A DNA stretch of 64,000 bases from Speluncibacter jeojiensis (GTDB lineage: Bacteria; Actinomycetota; Actinomycetes; Mycobacteriales; Mycobacteriaceae), in NCBI RefSeq assembly GCF_029589495.1, contig NZ_JAAIVF010000006.1, forward strand, positions 1 through 64,000. Reading direction: 5' to 3'. Shown one piece after another: positions 46,094 through 55,203 of the stretch. Position numbers and translations under genes: made by a program. Each line of letters opens with the position of its first letter. Positions within the stretch are counted from its first letter, which is position 1. The notes under the pieces were generated by a model. It saw only the letters and a list, made by a program, of their open reading frames with translations, ran no database searches and had not been told where the DNA came from.

Positions 46094-46524
46094 CCGACTC
46101 GGAGGTCGGCGCCCTGGCGGAACTGCGCGAACGGGTCCGGGTTCAGTTGGGACCGTTGGTGGACATGCGCTCGCCCGCCGCGCCGACCAACGGCGACGAC
46201 GCGCTGAGCTTCGACTACGCCGGTGCGCCCTGCGCGGTGCGCGCGTTCGCGTTGGCCGACGGGCTCGATGTGCTGTCGATGACCTGTGTGCTCGCGTGGG
46301 ACATCCCGCTGGGGCCGGACCTGCGGGCAACGGTCGCCCGTGCCGCCGAATCGGTGCAGTTCGGTTCGGTCAACGTCATCGAGCGTCCGGACTCCGCGGA
46401 CGTTCTGTTGCAGTACACGTTTCCGGCCGGAACCCTGGAACCGGAGGCGCTGCGTACCATGCTGTTGCTGGTGCTGTCCGGGGTCGGCGAGATGAGGGAG
46501 AGCCTGCGCGCGCTGAACGGATAG
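46090..46524 (+). CDS. YbjN-like conserved hypothetical protein (Rv2360c-like)
   Basis: A 144-residue protein starting at a GTG that overlaps the uppS stop. The fold pattern resembles the YbjN/type III chaperone group, with [28 protein letters not shown] and [18 protein letters not shown]. The mycobacterial homologue has no assigned role. Position and coupling to uppS are conserved. It is convergent with dapA, 17 bp apart. Confidence 0.75.
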   Translation: MTDSEVGALAELRERVRVQLGPLVDMRSPAAPTNGDDALSFDYAGAPCAVRAFALADGLDVLSMTCVLAWDIPLGPDLRATVARAAESVQFGSVNVIERPDSADVLLQYTFPAGTLEPEALRTMLLLVLSGVGEMRESLRALNG

Positions 46525-46541
46525 CGTCGCAGTGCGCGCCC

Positions 46542-47444
46542 TCACCTGAGCCCGGACGCCGCCAGCCCGTTGCGTAGCTTCTCGAGGTGTTCGGCCGGAC
46601 CCTGGCGTAGCGGCATCCGCAGCTGATCCGACTCGATCAGGCCCAGCATCTTGAGCGCCGCCTTCACCTGGATCGCGCCTTGGGAGGTGTGCATGATCGC
46701 GTCCACCGCCGGGATGAGCTGGGTGTGAATCGCCCGTGCACGCGGCAGGTCGCCCCTGTCTATGCAGGCCAGCATCTCCGCGTACAGGTCGCCCGCCACG
46801 TGACCGACGACGGAGACGATTCCTGTGGCACCCTGCGCCAGGTGCGCGAGGTTGACGACGTCGTCGCCGGAGTACCAGAGCAGGCCGGTCTCGGCCATCA
46901 GTCGCGACGCCTCGAATAAGTCGCCCTTCGCGTCCTTGACGGCCTTCACCTGCTCGATATCCGCGGCCCGTCGGATCGTCTCCGTCGACAGCGCGGTGCC
47001 CGTGCGACTCGGAATGTCGTAGAGCATCACCGGCGTCCCATCGCCCGCCTCGGCGACCATCCGGAAATGCTCGACGATGCAGTCCTGCGGCGGCTTGTTG
47101 TAGTACGGCGTGACAATCAGCAGCGCGTCGGCGCCACGGGCGACCATCTCGCGGGCGGCCCGCGCGGAATGCTCGGTGTCGTTGGTGCCGCACCCGGCCA
47201 TCACCGCGACCCGATCTCCCACCGCCTCCACGACCGCCCGCACACAGTCGTAGTCCTCGTCGTCGGTCGTCGTCGCCGACTCGCCGGTGGTGCCGTTGAC
47301 CAACAGCCCGTCATGCCCGTGGTCGGCGAGGTGCACGGCAAGCCGCTGCAACCCGTCGTAGTCGATCGAACCGTCGTCGTGCATCGGCGTCACCATCGCC
47401 GTGATGATCCGCCCGAATGGGGTGTTCTCCATGGGTACAGACAT
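46542..47444 (-). CDS. dapA: Dihydrodipicolinate synthase family protein (DapA-like)
   Basis: A 300-residue TIM-barrel lyase. It has the pyruvate-binding GTTGESATT, the catalytic Tyr in PYYNKPPQDC, the Schiff-base Lys in VKAVKDAKGD and the GTALSTETI strand. Such enzymes make dihydrodipicolinate for lysine and peptidoglycan, or act on other keto acids. The usual dapA lies elsewhere in mycobacteria, so this may be a paralogue. The start is uncertain: ATG 47444, 47432 or 47456. Confidence 0.85.
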   Translation of the reverse strand: MSVPMENTPFGRIITAMVTPMHDDGSIDYDGLQRLAVHLADHGHDGLLVNGTTGESATTTDDEDYDCVRAVVEAVGDRVAVMAGCGTNDTEHSARAAREMVARGADALLIVTPYYNKPPQDCIVEHFRMVAEAGDGTPVMLYDIPSRTGTALSTETIRRAADIEQVKAVKDAKGDLFEASRLMAETGLLWYSGDDVVNLAHLAQGATGIVSVVGHVAGDLYAEMLACIDRGDLPRARAIHTQLIPAVDAIMHTSQGAIQVKAALKMLGLIESDQLRMPLRQGPAEHLEKLRNGLAASGLR

Positions 47445-47613
47445 TACGACGACCACACTCGGACAGCACGTCGACGCCGGCTGTGAGGGCGGGGGAAGAG
47501 CGCCTCACGGCGCTGTTTCCGAACACTGGCGTCCCGACGTTCGTCGGATCGACTGCCAGGGAATCTCGCCTGCCCTCTGGAACCAAACGGACGCTTGGTG
47601 TATTCATGATCGC

Positions 47614-49689
47614 GTGAGTGAACACGATCACCAGCAGTTCCGGAGCACCCACGTTTCCCGCCGGCGCGTGCTCGCCGGTGGCGTCGTCGTCGGGGCGGTC
47701 GCCGCGACCGGAGCGTTGTTCCCCGGGCTCTCCGCCGCGCTGCCCGCCGGCGGCGCCGCGATGCTGGTCGGCCGCGGCATCGGCGACTCCACCGGGGAGC
47801 CGCTGGGTGCGGGGATGAACGGCTATGCCGTGCCCGCGCAATCCAGCGCGGGCCTGCACCTGCGCCAGCGGGCCCGGGCGTTCGTGTTCGCGCAGTCGCC
47901 GGACGGGCCGCGGTTCGCGCACGTCACCGTCGAGATCGGGCTGATGTTCGAGAGCATCTTCCAGGAGGTGCTGCGGCGCTTGCAGGCCCGCTTCCCCGGC
48001 GTCTACCACCAGGGCAACGTGCTGCTCGCCGCGACGCACACCCACTCGGCGCCCGGCGGGACCGACGGGCACCTGCTCGTCGACATCACCACCTTCGGCT
48101 TCCGCCCGGCGACCTTCGAGTCCAACGTGGCCGGCATCGTCGACGCGATCGAGCGCGCGCACCGCGACCTCGCCCCGTCCGAGGTGGCGATGACCCGCGG
48201 CCAACTCGACGACGCCGGTGTGAACCGGTCACCGAAGGCGTTCGACCGTGACCCCGCAGCCGACAAGGCGCCGTTCCCGCTCAAGATCGACCCCAACTCG
48301 GTGAACCTGCAGATCACCCGCGGCGGCAAGCTCGTCGGCGTCATCAACTGGTTCGCCACCCACGGCACCAGCATGCCGCCGACGAACCTGCTCTCCAGCT
48401 CGGACAACAAGGGGTACGCGGCGCTGCGATGGGAGCGCGCCGCCGGCGTCGACTACACCTCGCACGCCTCACCGGCGCTGGTCACCGCGTTCAGCCAGTC
48501 CACGCCAGGCGACGTCACGCCGAACCTGGACCGGATGCCCGGCACCGGTCCGACCGACGACGCGTTCGCCAACACCCGGATCATCGGCGAGCGGCAGTAC
48601 GAGGCGGCGTCGCGGCAGGTCGGCGTCGGTGCCCGCCCGATTGCCGGTGCGATCGACGTCCGTTGGAAGTACGTCGACATGAGCGCGGTGACCGTGCGCT
48701 CGCAGTACACCGGCGACGGCCGCACCCACCACACGACGCCGGCGATGCTCGGGGCCGCGTTCGCCGCCAGCAGCCAGGAAGACGGCGGCGGCATGCCCGA
48801 GCTCGGCTTGAACGAGGGCGAGCGCGGCGGCAACCCGTGGGTGCGCAAGGTCAACGAGGTCGTGGTCCCGGACTGGCTCAAGCGTGAGCAGGCCCCGAAG
48901 GACATCCTGCTGCCGGTCGGGCTGGTGCCCGGTACCGTCCAGCAGCAGCTGCCGTTCTATCTGGTCCGGTTGGGTGACACCTACCTGTTCGCGTGCGGCT
49001 TCGAGCCGACGGTGGTCGCGGGCCTGCGGCTGCGACGTGGGCTCGCCGCCACGCTCGGCGTTCCGGTGGAACACGTTGTGGTGCAGGGCTACACAAACTC
49101 GTACGGTCACTACCTGACCACACCCGAGGAGTACGAGAACCAGGACTACGAGGGCGGCGCGACCGTCTTCGGCAAGTGGCAACTGCCCGCGGTCCAGCAG
49201 ATCGCCGACGAACTGGCGGTGGCGATGCGGTCGGGCAAACCGGTCGCCCCGGGGCGCACCGACGGCGACCTCACCGGCAAGCTCCCGGCGGCGCCAGTGG
49301 GCAATGCGTTCGTCGATGTCGCGGCGCCCGGCACCGCTTACGGTCAACTGCTCACGCCGGTCGCGGACACGGTCCGGCGCGGCGGCATGGCACGGGCGAG
49401 GTTCTCGGGAGCGAACCCGAACAACAACCTGCGCCGTGACGACACGTACCTGACCGTCGAGCGCCGGGACGGCGACCGGTGGGTGCGGGTCGCCGACGAC
49501 AGCGACTGGGCCACGAAGATCTACTTCGACAACGCCGGACCGGTCACCACCACGACCATCACCTGGGACGTGCCCGCGAACACCGCCCTTGGTCGGTATC
49601 GGGTCACCTACCGCGGTGACTCCCGGACGCTCGACGGCCGGACCACTCCGTTCAGCGGACTGTCGAACGAGTTCACGGTCACGGCCTGA
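47614..49689 (+). CDS. Neutral/alkaline ceramidase family, Tat-exported
   Basis: A 691-residue secreted hydrolase that would release fatty acid from ceramide-like lipids. A Tat signal is seen at residues 14-45 (VSRRRVLAGG and a hydrophobic core). The catalytic domain holds NGYAVPAQSS, the zinc-ligand stretch AATHTHSAPGG (residues 139-149), NWFATHGTSMPPTNLLSSSD and GYTNSYGHYLTTPEEYE; a C-terminal Ig-like domain ends the protein. The nucleophile motif is GDVTPN, with Thr302 where Ser is usual (GDVSPN). The start is GTG with TATTCAT closely upstream, possibly leaderless. Neutral ceramidases may serve lipid scavenging. Confidence 0.88.
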   Translation: MSEHDHQQFRSTHVSRRRVLAGGVVVGAVAATGALFPGLSAALPAGGAAMLVGRGIGDSTGEPLGAGMNGYAVPAQSSAGLHLRQRARAFVFAQSPDGPRFAHVTVEIGLMFESIFQEVLRRLQARFPGVYHQGNVLLAATHTHSAPGGTDGHLLVDITTFGFRPATFESNVAGIVDAIERAHRDLAPSEVAMTRGQLDDAGVNRSPKAFDRDPAADKAPFPLKIDPNSVNLQITRGGKLVGVINWFATHGTSMPPTNLLSSSDNKGYAALRWERAAGVDYTSHASPALVTAFSQSTPGDVTPNLDRMPGTGPTDDAFANTRIIGERQYEAASRQVGVGARPIAGAIDVRWKYVDMSAVTVRSQYTGDGRTHHTTPAMLGAAFAASSQEDGGGMPELGLNEGERGGNPWVRKVNEVVVPDWLKREQAPKDILLPVGLVPGTVQQQLPFYLVRLGDTYLFACGFEPTVVAGLRLRRGLAATLGVPVEHVVVQGYTNSYGHYLTTPEEYENQDYEGGATVFGKWQLPAVQQIADELAVAMRSGKPVAPGRTDGDLTGKLPAAPVGNAFVDVAAPGTAYGQLLTPVADTVRRGGMARARFSGANPNNNLRRDDTYLTVERRDGDRWVRVADDSDWATKIYFDNAGPVTTTTITWDVPANTALGRYRVTYRGDSRTLDGRTTPFSGLSNEFTVTA

Positions 49690-49696
49690 AGATCGT

Positions 49697-50746
49697 TCAC
49701 GGGTTGATGCCGTCGAACTGCATGACCTGATACGGCCTGCCGCGGGCCGTGTTCCATTGCGACACGGTCAGGGTCAGGCTCGTCGGCGATGCGCTGGCGG
49801 GGTGGATGTAGCCGCCGTAGAGCTGCGGGAACGCGGTGAACCCCGGCTTCCACCACGGCGCCTGCCCGTGGATCTGCTGGGTCGGCCCGGTCCAGACCCG
49901 GTCGATGGCGGGGGCGGTGCGGGTGGAGATGCAGTAGCCGTTCACGTCGAAGTAGGACATGCAGCAGGTGCCGCCGATGTTCTGCACGCTCAGCTCGCCT
50001 ATCGGGCCCATGCCGTCGAACAGCGGTGTCGGCGTGGGGCTGCCCCACCGCCAGCTGCCGTCGTAGCCCCAGTGCTGGTACCGGGCCTTGTCGAGAATGG
50101 CTGCCGAGGTGGCGGGTACCCGCATCAGGATGGGCCCGTTCTGGTTGTGGGCGCGGCCCCATTCCTTGGCGGCGATGTACAGGTGGCCGTCGTCATCGTT
50201 GTTGCCGATGCCGGCGAACGACTGCATCATCAGTGGCGACCAGCCGCCGTACCCGTCGGATCCGTCGTTGGGCCAGACGACGGCGTGGTCTGTCCAGGTC
50301 CGGCCGTGGTCATCCGAATAGGCCAGTGCCGCATACAGTGCGCCGTACCGGTCGTCGACGGCGGTCCAGTCGCGCACTGCGGTGTAGGTCAGCCAGGTGC
50401 GCCCGTCGATCTCGATCGCATCGTTGGGGATGCGGGTGACCTCGGACCCGTGGCCGTTGTCGGCGTCGTGGGTGTAGGTGAGCAGTTGGGTGGCCGGGTT
50501 GCCGCCGATGCCGGAGGTGAACGAGATCGCGGTGTCACCGGTCGGGTCGAACGCCTCCTGGATCAGCAGGACCGGTGAGCGCCAGTTCCCGGAGCCGACG
50601 GTGTCACCGGCGAAGGTGTCGCCGAAGACATAGCCCGAACTGCCGTCGTGGGTGCGCAGATACGGGATGCCCAGGTCGGTTCCGCCGACTCCGAACCTTC
50701 CGGTCGACGTCGGCGTCCCGGTGATCACGGTGCCCCAGTTGCTCAT
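49697..50746 (-). CDS. DUF4185 domain protein, beta-propeller-like
   Basis: A 349-residue protein with repeated propeller-type strands: YLRTHDGSSGYVFGDTFAG, SDDHGRTWTDHAVVWPN (an Asp-box motif as in sialidases) and WNTARGRPYQVMQFDGINP at the end. DUF4185 proteins occur in mycobacteria and relatives and may bind or cleave glycans; no catalytic set is evident. No signal peptide is visible. It is convergent with the ceramidase gene, 7 bp apart. Confidence 0.75.
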   Translation of the reverse strand: MSNWGTVITGTPTSTGRFGVGGTDLGIPYLRTHDGSSGYVFGDTFAGDTVGSGNWRSPVLLIQEAFDPTGDTAISFTSGIGGNPATQLLTYTHDADNGHGSEVTRIPNDAIEIDGRTWLTYTAVRDWTAVDDRYGALYAALAYSDDHGRTWTDHAVVWPNDGSDGYGGWSPLMMQSFAGIGNNDDDGHLYIAAKEWGRAHNQNGPILMRVPATSAAILDKARYQHWGYDGSWRWGSPTPTPLFDGMGPIGELSVQNIGGTCCMSYFDVNGYCISTRTAPAIDRVWTGPTQQIHGQAPWWKPGFTAFPQLYGGYIHPASASPTSLTLTVSQWNTARGRPYQVMQFDGINP

Positions 50747-50816
50747 GGCGATCCTCCTCGGGCCGTTCGCCCGGCGACAGGTCGAATGGGGCGGGCGGCG
50801 TGGAACCCTTCGCCCG

Positions 50817-51791
50817 TCACGCTAGCTTCGAGGCGCTGTGTGCGTCGACGAAGTCGGCGACGGCGTCCTGCAGTTGGGTCAGCCCCGGCTCTTCGAGCGG
50901 ATAGTGGCCGGCGTTGTCGAGGGGGACGATCTCGACCGGCGACATCGTGATCCGAGACAGGAACGGTGCGCTGAGATGGAGCGGAGTCCACCGGTCCGCG
51001 GCGGGCTGGGTCAGCAGTATCGGGCAGCGGTCAAAGTCCTCGGGTTCGACGGCGGGGGCATGGCTCAGGTAACGGCCGAGGAAGCGGACGCTGACCCAGT
51101 TCCCTGCAGAGGTGCGGTCCTTCATCAGGACGCTCTGTGCGCCCGGATCGTTGGCCAGTGCCGACATCCTCGATGCCAGGCGCATCGGGTACCTCAGCGT
51201 TGCCGCCGGGGTCTTCGCCAGACCAACCATGAGCGGCCCGCCGACCCGTGCGGTGAGCCTGCTGTGTGCGGTCTCGTCCCGCACCCGGCGGCTGCGCTGG
51301 TCGAGGAACGCCATGCCGACGATGCCCGCAAGGGTTCCGCGGGGCGCCTTCGCGGCGACGTGATACGCCAGCATGCCACCGGCGCTGAGGCCGAAGAGCA
51401 CGATCGGACGGTCGTCGCGTGCCCGTTCGTGGGCGAGGAGGTCCACCACCAGGTCCACCCAGTCGTCGTAGGAGGGTGTGGCGCCGGGCCTCACCTGCGT
51501 CAGGCCGTAGCCGAGGTTGTCCGGCGCGACCGTCTCGAAGCCACGGGCGGCCAAGGGTGCGCCCAGGATCAGCGACATCTGGCGGCCGTTGGTGCCCACG
51601 CCGTGGTGCAGGACGACCTTGGCCCTCGCGCACGGCGCGGGGTAGCGGTCGAGGTGGACGCGGTGCCCGCGCCAGTCCCAGAACTGCTCGACGGGGGCGG
51701 TCGCGTCGCTCAAGCGCAGGCGGGCGGGCAGGAACTGCTGCAGCTCACGCCAGTCCGGCTGGTCGCGGTAGTACGCGGGTGTGCGGCTCAT
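50817..51791 (-). CDS. Alpha/beta hydrolase family protein
   Basis: A 324-residue alpha/beta hydrolase: HHGVGTNGRQMS oxyanion region, nucleophile in LFGLSAGGMLAYH (GLSAG), acid near LTQPAADRWTP, and His in LDNAGHYPLEEPG. Family members are lipases or esterases. It lies 16 bp downstream of the MddA-like gene on the same strand and may be co-transcribed. Substrate unknown. Confidence 0.82.
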   Translation of the reverse strand: MSRTPAYYRDQPDWRELQQFLPARLRLSDATAPVEQFWDWRGHRVHLDRYPAPCARAKVVLHHGVGTNGRQMSLILGAPLAARGFETVAPDNLGYGLTQVRPGATPSYDDWVDLVVDLLAHERARDDRPIVLFGLSAGGMLAYHVAAKAPRGTLAGIVGMAFLDQRSRRVRDETAHSRLTARVGGPLMVGLAKTPAATLRYPMRLASRMSALANDPGAQSVLMKDRTSAGNWVSVRFLGRYLSHAPAVEPEDFDRCPILLTQPAADRWTPLHLSAPFLSRITMSPVEIVPLDNAGHYPLEEPGLTQLQDAVADFVDAHSASKLA

Positions 51792-51807
51792 GTTGAGCGC
51801 CTTACGG

Positions 51808-52617
51808 TTACGCCGATCGCTGCACGCGAGCGTGCGACGGTCGCGGTACCGGGACGAGCATCGGCACCCGCCGCCGGTAGCTGCGGCGGCGGTCGCCGAA
51901 CGAGGTGATCAGGTCGCGTTCCTCGAAGCGGATGGCGACGAGGATGTACGCGGTGGTGACGGCCGCGAACAGCAGTCGCCCGACCGTCATCGTCGGCGCG
52001 GCCCAGAAGGCGATGACGAATCCGAGGTAGAGGGGATGGCGGACCAGGCGGTAGAGCGCGGGCATCCGGAATTCGGTTGCGGCGACACCATCTTCGTGCC
52101 GGCGGAACGCCTGGCGGAGTCCGAACAGGTCGAGATGGTCGATCGCGAAGGTCGCGACCAGCACGAGCGCCCACCCGGCCATCGAGAGTGCATAGACGGC
52201 GGTGCGGGCGGGCGTGGGGCCGAACGCCCACACAGCATCTGGGATCGGCCGCCACTGCCACATCACCAGCGCCAACGCCGCGGTCGCGCACAGCACGTAG
52301 GTGGAGCGTTCGGCCGCCGGCGGGACGAGCCGGGTCCATCGGCGCTTGAACGCCGGTCGGGCCATCACGGAGTGCTGGACGGCGAACAGCGACAGCAGCC
52401 CGAGGTCGATCAGGACCGCGACTGTCGTCGAAGCAGTCGGACCGTCATCGATGTTGCGCGGCACGACGAGTCCCTCGACCCAGCCGATCGTATAGAGGAA
52501 CACTACCAGGAACAGGGCGTAGGCGACCACCCCGTACGCCCTGGTCCTGGCGCCGGCTCGGGACCCCTCGGCCCGGGCCTGCGCCGCGGTCGTCGGTTCG
52601 TTCTGATGAGCGGGCAT
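51808..52617 (-). CDS. Isoprenylcysteine methyltransferase-like (MddA/NnrU-type) membrane protein
   Basis: A 269-residue membrane protein with five or six spans. The C-terminal signature YRLVRHPLYLGFVIAFWAAP and FEERDLITSFGDRRRSYRRR is that of ICMT-like methyltransferases, which use S-adenosylmethionine; the closest known activity for bacterial members of this size is methanethiol S-methyltransferase (MddA), giving dimethyl sulfide, with NnrU as an alternative. GGAGG lies 5 nt before the ATG. Divergent from a flavin protein gene. Confidence 0.72.
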   Translation of the reverse strand: MPAHQNEPTTAAQARAEGSRAGARTRAYGVVAYALFLVVFLYTIGWVEGLVVPRNIDDGPTASTTVAVLIDLGLLSLFAVQHSVMARPAFKRRWTRLVPPAAERSTYVLCATAALALVMWQWRPIPDAVWAFGPTPARTAVYALSMAGWALVLVATFAIDHLDLFGLRQAFRRHEDGVAATEFRMPALYRLVRHPLYLGFVIAFWAAPTMTVGRLLFAAVTTAYILVAIRFEERDLITSFGDRRRSYRRRVPMLVPVPRPSHARVQRSA

Positions 52618-52771
52618 GATCGCCTCCGCATTCTCGATCGGGGATTCGTTGTCTCGCACCAATCGTCGAGAGTCACCGCGGGGTGCGCCAGGGGCCCAAG
52701 GGTGTCGGTCGCCCCACCCTGCGAGGCGTCTCCCGGACGAGTCGGTCCTTTCCCGTCGGCGCGCGCCGCAA

Positions 52772-52806
52772 CCACCCCAGGTGAGGAGAATGTCCCCCTG
52801 GGGTGG
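52772..52806. promoter_or_regulatory. 10-bp inverted repeat in the divergent promoter region
   Basis: CCACCCCAGG at 52772-52781 pairs perfectly with CCTGGGGTGG at 52797-52806, spaced by 15 bp. It lies in the 266-bp gap between the MddA-like gene and the flavin protein gene. It may be an operator for both or an RNA hairpin. No regulator gene is adjacent. Confidence 0.45.
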
Positions 52807-52883
52807 GTGGCGGCAGCCGGCGGCCGGCGCGACCCTCAGAGGCGACGGCGTCGAATCACCGTTCTCGCGCAAGGAGAACAACG

Positions 52884-53534
52884 ATGTCCAATGCCGACCA
52901 GAACCCGACCGGGCAGACGAGCATCGACACCACCGCCTGCGGCACCCGCGGCGAGCAGGTCATGCAGGAGCAGTTGGGGACCGCGTTCCGCGCGGACCGC
53001 TTCTACACCCGCCAGATGTGCACGCGGCTGAATGCCGCGATGATCGAGTTCGTCGCGCGGAGGGAGTTGATGTTCGTCGGCACATCGGCGGCCGACGGCT
53101 CGTGCGACGTGTCGATGCGGGCCGGGCCGCCCGGCTTCGTCCACGTCTTCTCCGAGGAGTTGATCGGCTACCCCGAGTATCAGGGCAACGGGGTGCTGGC
53201 CAGCCTCGGCAACATCGTCGAGAACCCACACGTCGGGATCTTCATGGCCGACTTCGTCGACGAGTTGATCGGCCTGCACGTCAACGGAACCGCCAGCATC
53301 GTGGTCGACGACGACGTCCGCGCCGCACATCCCGACCTGCCTGTCGAGAGGCTGCGCGGCCGCCGGGCCGAACGCTGGGTTCTCGTCGACGTCGAGGAGG
53401 CATACATCCACTGTCGCAAGCATATTCCGCAGATGGTGCCCGCCGATCGGGTCCGCGAGTGGGGGGCGGACAATCCCGCACGCAAGGGCGGCGATCACTT
53501 CGGCGTCGCCGCCGAGCGTGGATTCGCGCATTGA
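52884..53534 (+). CDS. Pyridoxamine 5'-phosphate oxidase-like FMN protein
   Basis: A 216-residue protein of the PNPOx-like split-barrel family that binds FMN or F420. Conserved patterns are FVARRELMFVGTSAADGSCD, GNGVLASLGNIVENPHVGIF and RWVLVDVEEAYIHCRKHIPQ. AAGGAG lies 8 nt before the ATG. Its role is unknown; family members act as oxidases or reductases. It follows a strong inverted repeat at 52772-52806. Confidence 0.8.
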   Translation: MSNADQNPTGQTSIDTTACGTRGEQVMQEQLGTAFRADRFYTRQMCTRLNAAMIEFVARRELMFVGTSAADGSCDVSMRAGPPGFVHVFSEELIGYPEYQGNGVLASLGNIVENPHVGIFMADFVDELIGLHVNGTASIVVDDDVRAAHPDLPVERLRGRRAERWVLVDVEEAYIHCRKHIPQMVPADRVREWGADNPARKGGDHFGVAAERGFAH

Positions 53535-53570
53535 CGGCGGCGGGCGTGCGTCCGGCCGTCGTACCTCGAA

Positions 53571-53948
53571 TCACACCCACTGCACGAGTTGCCACACGAT
53601 CCCATTCGGGTCGGCGAACTGACAATAGCGCTCGCCCCATGGTTCGGTCTCCGGTGCGGTGACGACCTGGGCGCCCGCGGCGGCGATCCGGGAGAACTCG
53701 GCGTCGATGTCCTCGACGACGAACGCGATGAGAGTTCCCTGACCGGCTGGGCCGGCGATCGACGCGGGTTTGAAGGTCTCCAGACCGGTGCGCAGGAAGA
53801 TCACGTTGACACCTGCGCTGGGGTGGGTCAGCGAGACGAATCCGTCTGCGGACATCGCCTCGGTGAAGCCGAAGTTGGTCGTCGCGAACTCCGACGACGC
53901 GGTGACGTCGGCGACATTCAGCGACAGGGCGGTGCTGGTGATCTTCAT
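53571..53948 (-). CDS. VOC family protein (glyoxalase/antibiotic resistance type)
   Basis: A 125-residue VOC-fold protein: MKITSTALSLNVADVTASSE, FATTNFGFTEAMSADGFVSL, and the closing WGERYCQFADPNGIVWQLVQW. The first metal-ligand position lacks His, so it may not bind metal in the classic way. ATG 53948 is preferred to an upstream frame that runs into the operator. It is divergent from a TetR gene with two matching operators between them, so it is the probable target. Confidence 0.8.
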   Translation of the reverse strand: MKITSTALSLNVADVTASSEFATTNFGFTEAMSADGFVSLTHPSAGVNVIFLRTGLETFKPASIAGPAGQGTLIAFVVEDIDAEFSRIAAAGAQVVTAPETEPWGERYCQFADPNGIVWQLVQWV

Positions 53949-53973
53949 GGGGACCTTCGGGTCGAGAAAACAG

Positions 53974-54003
53974 TGTACGACGTACAATGTTATACGTCGT
54001 ATA
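53974..54003. promoter_or_regulatory. Two 13-bp palindromic operators between VOC gene and TetR gene
   Basis: TGTACGACGTACA at 53974-53986 and TATACGTCGTATA at 53991-54003 are both perfect palindromes around one central base. Their centres are 17 bp apart. The two share the core TACGNCGTA. They lie between divergent start codons at 53948 and 54047, a typical layout for a TetR repressor. Confidence 0.75.
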
Positions 54004-54046
54004 AGGTATTCCGCAATGACGGCATTCCGCGAGAGTGGAGGCGCAG

Positions 54047-54772
54047 GTGGCCCGGGAACTCATCGACCTGCTGTGGCGCGACCATCCGGATGTGTCCGTG
54101 CGCGGCTCGCGCGGGCCGCGCGCCAAGGTCACCACATCGCAGGTCGTCGATGCGGCCGTCGAGATCGCAGACGCCGAGGGGCTGGAGGCGACGACCGTGC
54201 GGCGCCTGTCCGACGATCTCGGGATCTCCGCGATGTCGGTCTACACGCACATCGGCTCACGTGACGATCTGCTCGTACTGATGGCGGATTCTGTCCGGAG
54301 TGGTTGGTGTGCAGGTGGATTCGTCGCCGGAGAGTGGCGGGTGCGGGTGCAGGAGCTCGCCGAGTCGGAACTGGGCCTGTATACCGGGCACTGGTGGCTG
54401 CTGGACGTCACCGATCAGCGCGTCGCGATGGGGCCCGGGACGATCGCGCAGTACGACCACGGGCTACATGCGTTCGACGACACAGGTCTGGGCGACCTCG
54501 AGACGGATGCCGCGCTCACCTTTGTCACGGACTTCGTCCGAGCCTCGGCGCAGGCACGGCGGCCCGACCCGCGCGCCGCCGACATGACGCTGGTCTGGCA
54601 CTCGTGGCAGCAGCGATTGGCCCGGTACCTCGGTGACGACTTCCCGCTCGCCCAGCGCGTCGGTGCGGCCGCGGGAGCGGCGATGAACGGCGTCTACAGC
54701 GCGGAGGCGGCCTGGTCGTTCGGTCTGGCCCGGGTCATGGACGCGCTGGAGTCGCTGATCGGGACCTCGTAG
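54047..54772 (+). CDS. TetR-family regulator (TetR_C type)
   Basis: A 241-residue regulator. DNA-binding: KVTTSQVVDAAVEIADAEGL and VRRLSDDLGISAMSVYTHIG. The C-terminal domain resembles the tetracycline-repressor C-terminal family. GTG at 54047 is preferred over GTG at 54035 because GGAGG lies 5 nt before it. It probably represses itself and the divergent VOC gene through the operators at 53974-54003; the ligand is unknown. Confidence 0.85.
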   Translation: MARELIDLLWRDHPDVSVRGSRGPRAKVTTSQVVDAAVEIADAEGLEATTVRRLSDDLGISAMSVYTHIGSRDDLLVLMADSVRSGWCAGGFVAGEWRVRVQELAESELGLYTGHWWLLDVTDQRVAMGPGTIAQYDHGLHAFDDTGLGDLETDAALTFVTDFVRASAQARRPDPRAADMTLVWHSWQQRLARYLGDDFPLAQRVGAAAGAAMNGVYSAEAAWSFGLARVMDALESLIGTS

Positions 54773-54789
54773 GTAGGTCCCGATGGGGC

Positions 54790-55203
54790 TCAGGCGGTGT
54801 CGCGGTCGGTGCAGTCGCGGCAGGTGCCGAACACCTCGACGGTGTGGCTGATGTCGGCGAAGCCGTGCTCGTCGGCGATCGACTGGGCCCATTTCTCCAC
54901 GGCCGGGCCCTCGACCTCGACGGTGTGTCCGCACTCGCGGCAGACCAGGTGGTGGTGGTGTCCGGTCGAGCAGCGCCGGTAGACGGCCTCGCCGCTGTCG
55001 GTGCGCAGCACGTCGACCGCGCCGGCGTCGGCCAGTGATTGCAGTGTCCGATAGACGGTGGTCAGGCCGATGCCCTGACCGCGCCGGCGCAACTCGTCGT
55101 GCAGATCCTGCGCCGACCGGAACTCGGTGATCTCGTCGAGCAGCGACGAGATCGCGCTGCGCTGCTTCGTCGACCGGATGCCGACCGGCTTGGGCGCGCT
55201 CAT
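54790..55203 (-). CDS. zur: Fur-family regulator, probable zinc uptake regulator Zur
   Basis: A 137-residue Fur-family metal sensor. The winged helix contains TTVYRTLQSLADAGAVDVLR; the metal sites are HHHHLVCRECGHT and the second Cys pair CRDC near the C-terminus. It represses zinc uptake when zinc is bound. Its start overlaps the stop of the upstream SmtB-like gene (ATGA), matching the mycobacterial smtB-zur (Rv2358-Rv2359) operon. Confidence 0.92.
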   Translation of the reverse strand: MSAPKPVGIRSTKQRSAISSLLDEITEFRSAQDLHDELRRRGQGIGLTTVYRTLQSLADAGAVDVLRTDSGEAVYRRCSTGHHHHLVCRECGHTVEVEGPAVEKWAQSIADEHGFADISHTVEVFGTCRDCTDRDTA

